Source: Opitutus sp. GAS368 (GTDB taxonomy: Bacteria > Verrucomicrobiota > Verrucomicrobiia > Chthoniobacterales > Chthoniobacteraceae). From it: a DNA stretch of 50,262 nucleotides. The position numbers were made by a program, and so were the translations under genes. Below the pieces are notes generated by a model, which saw only the letters and a list, made by a program, of their open reading frames with translations, was not told the origin of the DNA and made no database searches. Every line of letters begins with the position of its first letter. Positions within the stretch are counted from its first letter, which is position 1. Where the stretch lies: NCBI GenBank assembly GCA_943329925.2, contig CALQFT020000006.1, positions 1 through 50,262 of the forward strand, read 5' to 3'. Positions 30,890 to 39,525 of the stretch are shown here, piece after piece.

Positions 30890-32917
30890 TTAACGTGTGG
30901 CGGCCGGTGCCATGATTTCGTGGCCGTTGCCTCGGGGCGCACGCACCGCCGGGATCACGTCATGTGCGACCAACTCGTCGCGTGTGTATTCGGGGGGCAT
31001 GGGCGGCGGAATCGGTTTGAGGGACTTCGCGCTGAACTCCTCTTTGAACTTCGCCAGAAAGCTTTGAGTGGGCCAGGAACACGCTTCTCCGAAGGCGCAA
31101 ATCGTCTTGCCCGCGATGTTGTCCGCAACGTTTTTGAGTGTTGCGGGATCCGTCTCCACCCCGCCGCCAGCCACAATGCGGTCGGTGATCTTCTTCATCC
31201 ACTGGGCGCCTTCGCGGCAGGGGGTGCATTGTCCACAGGATTCGTGGGCATAGAACTCGTTGATGTTGTTGAGAATCTCCACCATGTTGCGGGTGTCATC
31301 CATCACGATGACTCCGCCGGAACCAGCCATGGAGCCGGCGGCCGCCAAGGAATCAAAATCCATCGGGAGATCCTCCAAAGCGACTTCCTGGTCCTTGATT
31401 TTAAACTTCTCTCCGGCGCGCAGAACCTTTGCTGAACTCCCGCCTGGGATAACCCCCTTGAGGGAACGTCCCGGCTTCATGCCGCCGCAGACGTCGTTGA
31501 TTAATTCCCCGAGGGTGATCGAGCCGACGGCAACTTCGTAATAACCCGGCTTTTGAACGTCACCGGATACGCACAGGATGCGAGTGCCGGTATTGTTGGG
31601 ACGCCCAATTTTTGCGTAAGCTTCACCACCCATTTCCACGATATGCTTAACGTGGCAAAGCGTTTCGACGTTATTCACAATGGTAGGGCATTGATAAAGG
31701 CCCAATACCGCAGGAAAATAAGGCGGTTTAATGCGGGGATAAGGCCGTTTGCCTTCCAAGGATTCGATAAGGCCGGTTTCTTCGCCGCAAATGTACGCTC
31801 CGGCACCGCGATGTACGTACAATTCTAAATCAAAACCAGATCCTAAAATATTTTTACCGATGAGGCCCTTGGCGCGCGCATCTGCTAACGCTTTTTCTAA
31901 AATTTCCGCCCCTTCCGGAAATTCGCCGCGGATGTATAAATAAGCGAGATTCGCTCCGACGGTAAAACAGGAGATAATCATCCCCTCGATCAATTGATGA
32001 GGATCTTGGTGGATGATGTAACGATCCTTGAATGTTCCTGGTTCGGATTCGTCGGCGTTACAAATGAGATAAGTGGGTTTGGGGCCTCCGCGTTTAATGA
32101 AACTCCACTTGGTCCCGCAGGGAAAGCCGGCGCCGCCGCGTCCGCGCAGGCCGCTTTTTTTGACTTCTTCGAGAAGGTCTTCAGGCTTGGAGGCCAGGGC
32201 TTTTTTTAACGCTTCGTAGCCGCCTTCTGCGAGATAGGTTTTGAGATCGTTGGCGCGACCGGGCTTGTCGATATTCTTGAAAATGAGCCGGTGCTCGCGG
32301 GGGTGTGGAGCGGTGGTTAAAGCCCGCGTGGCTTGGGAAGTTTTAGTGTTCCAGAGAGCTGCCGCGTCCGCGATCTTGATGTTCTCCTGAAACAGGTCGT
32401 TCACCATTACAACTGGGGCTGAGCCGCAGGAAGCGAGGCACTCCACGAATTCGATGGAAAACTTGCCATCGGGACTAACCGCAATGGGGTTGCCGTGACC
32501 GGGGTTGTGGACGGCGTGGCCGGTGAGTTTTTTGGGAGAATGGTCGTGGCTGTTGTCCCCGTGGGCATGGCCTTGCATGTGCTCATTCCACGTTTTGATA
32601 TCGATGTTAGCCGAGGCGGCTAGGGCATCGCGCAACTGATAACTTCCGGCCATGGAGCAGGAAAGCGTGCGGCAGACTCGAATATGAGTCTTGCCGGCAG
32701 GTTGCCTGCGGAACATGGGGTAGAAGGTGACCAGTTCAAGGACGTTAATGGGCTGAAGCTCGAGCTTCGCCGCGATCCAAGAGACGGCCGCATCGGAAAT
32801 GAAGCCGAAATGCTCCTGCCAGAGATGGAGCAGGGGCAGTGAGGCGCTCCGTTTGGAGACGGGATAATGGGAGATCGCCTCTTCAATTTGGGCTAAAAGT
32901 GCCGCTGGGATGGTCAT
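30890..32917 (-). CDS. nuoEF: Fused NADH-quinone oxidoreductase subunits E and F
   Basis: 675 aa; NuoE thioredoxin-like 2Fe-2S (CRTLSC...CLASC) joined to NuoF (GLRGRGGAGFPCGTKW, SCGQCTPCREG, ICAFGEAC). Confidence 0.95.
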   Translation of the reverse strand: MTIPAALLAQIEEAISHYPVSKRSASLPLLHLWQEHFGFISDAAVSWIAAKLELQPINVLELVTFYPMFRRQPAGKTHIRVCRTLSCSMAGSYQLRDALAASANIDIKTWNEHMQGHAHGDNSHDHSPKKLTGHAVHNPGHGNPIAVSPDGKFSIEFVECLASCGSAPVVMVNDLFQENIKIADAAALWNTKTSQATRALTTAPHPREHRLIFKNIDKPGRANDLKTYLAEGGYEALKKALASKPEDLLEEVKKSGLRGRGGAGFPCGTKWSFIKRGGPKPTYLICNADESEPGTFKDRYIIHQDPHQLIEGMIISCFTVGANLAYLYIRGEFPEGAEILEKALADARAKGLIGKNILGSGFDLELYVHRGAGAYICGEETGLIESLEGKRPYPRIKPPYFPAVLGLYQCPTIVNNVETLCHVKHIVEMGGEAYAKIGRPNNTGTRILCVSGDVQKPGYYEVAVGSITLGELINDVCGGMKPGRSLKGVIPGGSSAKVLRAGEKFKIKDQEVALEDLPMDFDSLAAAGSMAGSGGVIVMDDTRNMVEILNNINEFYAHESCGQCTPCREGAQWMKKITDRIVAGGGVETDPATLKNVADNIAGKTICAFGEACSWPTQSFLAKFKEEFSAKSLKPIPPPMPPEYTRDELVAHDVIPAVRAPRGNGHEIMAPAATR

Positions 32918-33276
32918 GGCTTTTGCGGTTCCGGTTCTGGCGTTTTGGAGAAGGCGGGGACTCGATTGATCAACTTGTTATCAAAAAAATGGAGCTCGGT
33001 CGTCTGGCCGTCTTGGTCGTAGTAGTAACGGGTTACGGGCACCTGTTTTTTCTGCGTCTCAAGTTCTAATGTGGCGTTTTCAATGCGATCAGGCTGTCCG
33101 AGAATGGATTCGACTTCTTTTGGGGATAAATATTTCTTTGCTGTACCTAGTTTATCAAAGCGCTGATTCACTGCGCTGATATTTGATTCGGAAATCTCCG
33201 GTTTGCAGCCTATCGCTCCAAATGATGAAGTGATAATTAGCAAAAACGTATTTTTCCAGCTCATGAATTTTGGCAA
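32914..33276 (-). CDS. Small putative lipoprotein, BamE/SmpA-like fold candidate
   Basis: 120 aa; hydrophobic N-terminus ending AIGC; LSPKEVESILGQPDRIE...YYYDQDGQTTELHFFDNKLINRV resembles BamE/SmpA-type repeats; 4-nt overlap with nuoEF. Confidence 0.6.
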   Translation of the reverse strand: MPKFMSWKNTFLLIITSSFGAIGCKPEISESNISAVNQRFDKLGTAKKYLSPKEVESILGQPDRIENATLELETQKKQVPVTRYYYDQDGQTTELHFFDNKLINRVPAFSKTPEPEPQKP

Positions 33277-33299
33277 TGCTCTTAACCGTGAATGTTCCC

Positions 33300-34577
33300 T
33301 TACCGGTCGCTTTCACCCATTACAAAATCCAAGGATCCAAGAATAGCGACCACATCGCTCATCAAATGACCCGGTAAAATTTTGGGAAGAATGCTCAGGT
33401 TGACAAACGAGGGGGCACGGATTTTCAAGCGGTGCGGTACGCCTCCGCCCTTTGATTGGATGTAAAAGCCCAATTCACCTTTTGGATTTTCGGCGCTGAA
33501 ATACACTTCGCCCACGGGGGCATCCAATCCCTCGGTGTGAAGAATAAAATGATGGATCAGCTCCTCCATTTTAGTCATCACCGCAGTCTTGGAGGGGGGT
33601 AAGTTTTTGGGATCCGAAACCGTGATGGGGCCGCGGGGCAGGGTGTCCAGCACTTGGTGAAGAATTTTCACTGACTGACGCATTTCCTCTACCCGGCAAA
33701 GGTAGCGATCATAGCAATCGCCAGCGGAACCAATGGGAACGTCGAAGTCGTACTTTTCGTATCCAAGATAGGGGTGGCGCTTGCGCAAATCATGATCCAC
33801 GCCGGAGCCGCGCAAATTGGGCCCGCTCAAGCCGTAGGAAATGGCGTCTTCCTTGGTGATAACCCCGACGTCCTTGGTGCGATCAACGAAAATTCGATTT
33901 CTCGAGAGCAGCGCATCGACTTCGTTCAGCGAGGGCGGGAACTCCTCCAAGAACTTGTGGACCATGGGGAAGAACGCATCGTTAAGGTCGCGCGTCATTC
34001 CGCCAATGCGGGTGTAGCTGGTGGTAAAGCGCGCCCCGGAAATGACTTCACACAGATTATAAATCTTTTCGCGCTCGGTGAAGGTGTAGAGGAAAACCGT
34101 CATCGCTCCGGTGTCCATGGCGAAGGCGCCTAGACCGAGCAAATGGGAGGAGATGCGCGCCAATTCACAGCAGATTACGCGGATAGCTTGGCCGCGGGGA
34201 GGGAGTTCCCACCCCATGAGCTTTTCCACCGCCATGGCGTAGGCCACGTTGTTGGCCAAAGGCGCGAGATAGTCCAATCGGTCCGTGTAAGGGACGAATT
34301 GGTTGTAAGTCATGTTCTCGGCGATTTTTTCATCTCCGCGGTGGAGATAACCGAGATCTGGAGTAGCCTTGGTGATGGTTTCGCCATCCATCTCCAGCAC
34401 CAAGCGTAGGACGCCGTGGGTGGCAGGGTGGGACGGCCCCATGTTGAGGATGAGCTTCTCGCCTAGAAGATCGGTCGCTACACCTGCAACGGGGCTGCCA
34501 GTTGCGATATGTTGAAGGCCAGCCTGTGTTTTTGCTAGAGTATCAGGCTGCTCAAACTGCTGGGTGGTAACGGCCAT
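33300..34577 (-). CDS. nuoD: NADH-quinone oxidoreductase subunit D
   Basis: 425 aa; NMGPSHPATHGVLRLVLEMDGE, GYLHRGDEKIAENMTYNQ, C-terminal DFVMGESDR. Confidence 0.96.
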   Translation of the reverse strand: MAVTTQQFEQPDTLAKTQAGLQHIATGSPVAGVATDLLGEKLILNMGPSHPATHGVLRLVLEMDGETITKATPDLGYLHRGDEKIAENMTYNQFVPYTDRLDYLAPLANNVAYAMAVEKLMGWELPPRGQAIRVICCELARISSHLLGLGAFAMDTGAMTVFLYTFTEREKIYNLCEVISGARFTTSYTRIGGMTRDLNDAFFPMVHKFLEEFPPSLNEVDALLSRNRIFVDRTKDVGVITKEDAISYGLSGPNLRGSGVDHDLRKRHPYLGYEKYDFDVPIGSAGDCYDRYLCRVEEMRQSVKILHQVLDTLPRGPITVSDPKNLPPSKTAVMTKMEELIHHFILHTEGLDAPVGEVYFSAENPKGELGFYIQSKGGGVPHRLKIRAPSFVNLSILPKILPGHLMSDVVAILGSLDFVMGESDR

Positions 34578-34650
34578 AGAAGAAGGAAAATCCGGTGTAA
34601 ATCAGACTGGGAGAACTTAGGGAGGGAGGGAATGAGCCAGCAAGCCGAAT

Positions 34651-34668
34651 TTGTGAAATGTTTCACAA
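34651..34668. promoter_or_regulatory. Rex- or CRP-type operator candidate upstream of nuoD: TTGTGAAATGTTTCACAA
   Basis: 8-nt perfect inverted arms TTGTGAAA/TTTCACAA with 2-nt spacer; matches TTGTGAA-N4-TTCACAA (Rex) and also TGTGA-N6-TCACA (CRP); 73 nt separate it from the nuoD start. Confidence 0.6.
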
Positions 34669-34856
34669 TCTCGACAACTCCCTATGGCTCCTCGGCTCAC
34701 TAATGTCGTAATCTGTGATGGCTGTCCGTTAATTCAAAAAAAATACTCGTTGACAAGCTTCCTCATGCATTCGAAAAGTTCTTCCGGAGCATGTGTTTGC
34801 GCTATCAATTGCGTTGATGTCGGTGGCGCTTTTGTTCGCGTGCTTTTTTTAATGTT

Positions 34857-35675
34857 ATGATTTCGCGACGTACATTTTTAGGGACTTCCTTAGTGGCGTT
34901 GTTGGGAGAAGGTGGGTATTCCGCATTTGTGGAGACCCAACAGCTTCAGCATGAGCGGATTGTGGTGCCAGTGGCAGGGCTCCCATCGGCGTTGGAGGGG
35001 TTGCGTATTGTGGCGCTCACGGATTTTCATCTTCAGCCGTTTACGCAATTAACATTTTTAAAGAAGGCGGTGGCTGCTGCAAACGCCTTAAAGCCAGACG
35101 TGGTGGTGCTTTTGGGGGATTTTGTGGATGCGACCCTCTCTGCGATGGATGATCTTGCTCCTTTGCTTGGCACGTTGCAGGCGCAAGTAGAAGTGCTGGC
35201 GGTTCTTGGAAATCACGATCACCGCAAAGGGGCGGGGTACGTCGAGGCCTCGCTTAAGCGTGAGGGGATTACCGTCCTGCGCAATCGTGGAGTGGTGCTG
35301 CCGGTTGGGGGGGCGGAAGTGCACTTTGCGGGGACGGATTCGTTGTCTGGGCAATTTGACTTATCCGGGGCGTTGACGGGCTGCCGCTTGGGGTTGCCCA
35401 GCGTGCTTTTGGCCCATGAGCCGGATGTGGCTGACGTGGTGTCCCAGGACGGGCGCGTGGCTCTGCAACTTTCGGGGCACAGTCATGGTGGACAGGTGCG
35501 GTTGCCCGGGATGGAGTGGGCTTCGCTGCCGCTTGGTGCGAGAAAGTATCCGTTTGGATCGTATCAGGTTGGAAAAATGTTCCTACACACCAGTAGAGGT
35601 CTTGGGACGACTGGATTGCCTATTCGCTTTGGCAGCCCGCCTGAGTTGACGGAGGTGCTTTTAACCGGCGTTTGA
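34857..35675 (+). CDS. Metallophosphoesterase (YkuE-like, calcineurin-type) with Tat-like N-terminus
   Basis: 272 aa; MISRRTFLG; LTDFHLQP, LLGDFVDA, LGNHDHRKG, LSGHSHGGQVRLPG. Confidence 0.9.
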   Translation: MISRRTFLGTSLVALLGEGGYSAFVETQQLQHERIVVPVAGLPSALEGLRIVALTDFHLQPFTQLTFLKKAVAAANALKPDVVVLLGDFVDATLSAMDDLAPLLGTLQAQVEVLAVLGNHDHRKGAGYVEASLKREGITVLRNRGVVLPVGGAEVHFAGTDSLSGQFDLSGALTGCRLGLPSVLLAHEPDVADVVSQDGRVALQLSGHSHGGQVRLPGMEWASLPLGARKYPFGSYQVGKMFLHTSRGLGTTGLPIRFGSPPELTEVLLTGV

Positions 35676-35715
35676 GACGGGGGCAGGCCCCTTCATGCCC
35701 CCTTCTTTACTCGTA

Positions 35716-37095
35716 CTACTTGGCTGCTGGAGCTGCTGGAGCTGCTTTGACTTCGCCAAAGGGTTTACCTCCATCGGCTAGCAAAAACGCCTGCACTTTC
35801 CCGTTCCAGTCCCCGGCCATGACGGTGTCCCCAGAAAGGACTGCGCGCAGAGCGATTTCGGTGAGTGGCTGGGTGGTCAGCAGTGCTTTGCCTGATTGGT
35901 CCCAGACCTTGGCCACCTTATCCCGTCCGCAAGTCACGATGCGGCCGTCAGCGGTAAAATCAACGAATTCACAGCCGCCGGCGTGGGCGGTCCATTTTTT
36001 GCGTTCTTTACCCTCCGCAATATCCCAGAGGACCACCGTTCCGTCTTGGCCTGCCGAGACCAGCAGTCCGGGAAGAAAGGCCAGCGCGTTGACCGCAGTT
36101 TTGTGCCCCGGCAGGGTTAGGGCTTCCGAACCTGAGGCGCTTTCCCACACAGTGATTCCGCCGGCTCGGTCTGCGCTGGCGACGTAGGCACCGTCTGCAG
36201 AATAGGCCAGCGCAGTGACCCAGTCTGTGTGTTTTTTGATGGTACGAATCAGCTTGCCGTCGGTTGTGCTGAAAAATTTAAGCAGACGATTTGGGCCGCC
36301 TAATACCACTGTGGTTTGATCTGGACTGAGGTCAGCAGCAAAGACTTGATCCACCTCGTTACCCAGGGTTGCAATGCGCTCGCCTGTGGTGATTTTCCAG
36401 AGCACGACCTTGCCGGATTTGGCGCCTACGCCTCCGCCTGCGAGTAGGAGTTCTCCGTTTCGCGAAAAGCGCAGAATGGTGGGAAGTCCTTCCGGAAATG
36501 GAAGCACGCCGAGGAGTTCAAGGGTGTCTGCGTGATAGAGTAGTACCTGCTTCTGGCCGCCTACGGCCATTAGCGGCGCCCACGGACTGGCCGCGAGTGC
36601 GATCAATGCGTTGGAGCGGGTTGTGTCAATCACTGGGCCCGTTGGGAGATTTCCAGGCATTGGCGGCGGGCCTGAGGGGCGGGCCAGACTGACGGCAGCG
36701 GCCGCGACATTATTGGCCACGGGTGCACCCTTGCTGTTAAGGGATTCCAGAGCGCGCGTCGCGATCCAGCGTTCAAGAATGGCAATATCGTTGGCGTTGA
36801 GTCTGTCGCCCTTTGGGGGCATGAAGGGCTCTTCAGTGCCCTTGACGCACTTCAAAAGGAGGCTTGCTGCTGCGTCTCCCGGCAGAACAACCTTCCCGCC
36901 ATCGGAGCCCAAGAGCGCTCCGCCATAGGTGGTGAGGTCGAGTCCCGCCTTCTTTTTGTCAGGATTGTGGCAGTTGTTGCACGCATTCTGCAGGATGGGC
37001 AGTACGTGGTCCTCGTAGGTGACTTTTTCCGGGATGGCGGCAGCCGCATGAAGCACGAAGGCGGCACTGCCAAGAAGTAAAAGTGGGGTGCGCAT
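35716..37095 (-). CDS. Planctomycete-type cytochrome c (PSCyt1) plus WD40 repeat protein
   Basis: 459 aa; CNNCHNPDKKKAGLDLTTYGG; WD-like VWESASGSEALTLPGHKTAVNALAF, DGTVVLWDIAEGKERKKWTAH. Confidence 0.85.
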   Translation of the reverse strand: MRTPLLLLGSAAFVLHAAAAIPEKVTYEDHVLPILQNACNNCHNPDKKKAGLDLTTYGGALLGSDGGKVVLPGDAAASLLLKCVKGTEEPFMPPKGDRLNANDIAILERWIATRALESLNSKGAPVANNVAAAAVSLARPSGPPPMPGNLPTGPVIDTTRSNALIALAASPWAPLMAVGGQKQVLLYHADTLELLGVLPFPEGLPTILRFSRNGELLLAGGGVGAKSGKVVLWKITTGERIATLGNEVDQVFAADLSPDQTTVVLGGPNRLLKFFSTTDGKLIRTIKKHTDWVTALAYSADGAYVASADRAGGITVWESASGSEALTLPGHKTAVNALAFLPGLLVSAGQDGTVVLWDIAEGKERKKWTAHAGGCEFVDFTADGRIVTCGRDKVAKVWDQSGKALLTTQPLTEIALRAVLSGDTVMAGDWNGKVQAFLLADGGKPFGEVKAAPAAPAAK

Positions 37096-37110
37096 GTGTA
37101 GATTGTGCGA

Positions 37111-39525
37111 CTAGTGATTAAAAATGAACTCTTTGGAGTTCAGGAGCGCCCACTGGATGTCTTCCAGTGTAGCCTTGGTTTGCTCCTTATCACTAAAAAG
37201 GGCTTGGAGTGAGGCGGATTCCTCCTCAGTGGGGGGGCGACCGATGACACGCAGGTACAGTTCGGTCATAATTTCCGCGGGGGTCTTGCCTGCGGAGAGC
37301 TCTTTGGTCACCAAGTTTCCACCTGTAATATTGGATTCTACAGTAGTGCCGGTGAGCAAATGGAGGGCCTGAGAAAGGGTCGGATTACATTCGTCTCGAG
37401 CGCAAACATTGGTGCGAGTGGAGCGGCCGAAGGTTGTGAGGAAGTAATTGGTCTTATTCGCGTCGGCGACTTCAACCGCCCGCATTCCTTGTGGCAGCGA
37501 TGTGTGCTTGGCGGAGTTGCCCGAAGCGTCAGCGATGGCGTCCAGCAAGACTTCGGCGCGCATCCGGCGGATGGTGCCTTTGGCGTAATTGCGGGAATCA
37601 AGTTCGTTGGTCTCGTTGGCCCGGGTAGCGCGCTGGTAGGTTTCTGAGAGGCAGATTTCCCTGGCGAGCTTGCGGATGTCGAAATTGACTTCAACCATGC
37701 GTTTGGCGAGATACTCCAAGAGCTGCGGGTTGGACGGCGGGTTGGAAATGCGAATATCATCGACGGGATTGACGATTCCGACGCCGGTCAACTGAGCCCA
37801 CACTAGGTTGGCCATGTGTTTTGCGAACCAAGGATTTTGGGGATCTGCCAACCACTGGGCGAGGACTTCGCGGCGGTCCTTACCTTTGACGTCAGGCTCT
37901 TCCCCACCGGGGAATTTTGGGGGCACTGGCTTGTTGCCTACGGGATGAAGTGCCTCGCCGCCGCCGGAGTTGAATATGATTTTCTCGCGGGGATCCTCGC
38001 CGGGCTTTCTGCCTACTTGCGTGAAAAACGCCATCAAACCGCGGTAGTCACTCATCGACCAGCGGTCAAACGGATGGTTGTGGCACTGCGCGCATTGAAT
38101 GCGAATGCCGAGCATCGCCTGTGCGGCGTCTTCGGTGACGCGGATGGGATCTACTTCCAAGGAGTAGAAGGTGGCCGCTGGGTTTTCCAAGTTGGAACCA
38201 GAGGCCGTCAATAGTTTTGCGGCAAGTTGGTTCAGAGGGACGCCAGCCTGCATTTCGTCGCGCACCCAGTTGTGATACATCTGAATGTTCTTGTTATAAG
38301 CGACATTGTTGATGGTTCGTATTTGGAGTAAATCCGCCCATTTCAAGGTCCACAAATCAATGAATTCTGGGCGCTTGAGAAGTTCGTCGATCAACTTTAC
38401 GCGTTTTTCGGGATCCGGATCTTTACCGAAGGCGGTGACGCGATCCAAGGGGGGGAGGGTGCCTGTAATGTCAATGAAGGCGCGGCGTAGAAATGTGAGG
38501 TCGTCGCAAGCTGGGCTTGGCGTCATGCGCAAGTTCTTGAGCTTTACGTTTACCAGTTTGTCGATTTCGTTGTTCTCTTTGGTGTTAGGCCATTCGTACT
38601 TAACGTCTTTTGGCAAGACGATGACTTGTGTGCCAACGGTGAATGCGCCAAAGCGGGCCATCACAAAGGCTTCTCCGCGGATGCCAGTGGTTAGGGTGCC
38701 ATCGGGAGCCACCTTTGCGGTGCCCTCGTTGTTTGAGAGGAAGAGAGCCGTGGTGGTGACGTCTCGGGTGGTGCCGTCGGAATACTTCGCGCGGACGTTG
38801 AGTCGGAAGGATTGGCCGGGCCCCTCCATCACTAGGGAACCGGGCATGAGATCCACCCCTTTAAGCTGCACCAAGTCCTTGGGATCTTCCAGCGCCCCGG
38901 CTTTGAGCCAGCGCAGCATGGTTTGATACATTGGACTGTTTTTTTCGAAGCGTTTGCCTCCGGTATGGGAGGCTTCGCCGTCTGCTTTGGTTAGCAAAAG
39001 GGATTCCTCGGGAACGGCAAGGTTTACGCGGCGACCTGGCTGCTCGCGGGTGATTCGGAAATAGTCTGTATCAGGATCAAAACCCCAAAGGGAAAGTTTG
39101 AAGCCGTCTTGACCTCGGGCGGCGCCGTGGCAACGGTTGCACTCCGCCTTCATGAAGACGGGCATCACGTCGAGTCGGAAGGAAACAGAGGGCTCCGCAT
39201 CGGGCTTTTCCACGGTAATGGGAACGGAGGCGGTGAGGCCTTTCCATTCAACCTTGAGCTTAGTGGATCCAGCGGCTTTGGGGAGGAGGAGGTTTTTGTC
39301 TAAGGACGCCTTTGATGTATCTTCAATGGTTAGCTTTGCCTCGTTGGTGACGTCCAGATGGATTCCGTTGTCTTGAATGACGCGTACGGCAAATGATTGG
39401 CGATCCAATCGGTGGTAGAGGTGCGCGTCTGGGGGAAAAACATCCAGCACCGGAGCGGCGTGGGTGAGTAATGGAAGGGCTAGGAATAAGCCGGCTTTAA
39501 AGAGCAGTGTAGCGGGAGAATTCAT
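37111..39525 (-). CDS. DUF1549/DUF1553 domain protein with CxxCH motifs and N-terminal Ig-like (BIG2-type) region
   Basis: 804 aa; CNRCHGAARGQDGFKLSLWGFDP; IQCAQCHNHPFDRWS; DUF1553-like C-terminal region. Confidence 0.85.
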   Translation of the reverse strand: MNSPATLLFKAGLFLALPLLTHAAPVLDVFPPDAHLYHRLDRQSFAVRVIQDNGIHLDVTNEAKLTIEDTSKASLDKNLLLPKAAGSTKLKVEWKGLTASVPITVEKPDAEPSVSFRLDVMPVFMKAECNRCHGAARGQDGFKLSLWGFDPDTDYFRITREQPGRRVNLAVPEESLLLTKADGEASHTGGKRFEKNSPMYQTMLRWLKAGALEDPKDLVQLKGVDLMPGSLVMEGPGQSFRLNVRAKYSDGTTRDVTTTALFLSNNEGTAKVAPDGTLTTGIRGEAFVMARFGAFTVGTQVIVLPKDVKYEWPNTKENNEIDKLVNVKLKNLRMTPSPACDDLTFLRRAFIDITGTLPPLDRVTAFGKDPDPEKRVKLIDELLKRPEFIDLWTLKWADLLQIRTINNVAYNKNIQMYHNWVRDEMQAGVPLNQLAAKLLTASGSNLENPAATFYSLEVDPIRVTEDAAQAMLGIRIQCAQCHNHPFDRWSMSDYRGLMAFFTQVGRKPGEDPREKIIFNSGGGEALHPVGNKPVPPKFPGGEEPDVKGKDRREVLAQWLADPQNPWFAKHMANLVWAQLTGVGIVNPVDDIRISNPPSNPQLLEYLAKRMVEVNFDIRKLAREICLSETYQRATRANETNELDSRNYAKGTIRRMRAEVLLDAIADASGNSAKHTSLPQGMRAVEVADANKTNYFLTTFGRSTRTNVCARDECNPTLSQALHLLTGTTVESNITGGNLVTKELSAGKTPAEIMTELYLRVIGRPPTEEESASLQALFSDKEQTKATLEDIQWALLNSKEFIFNH

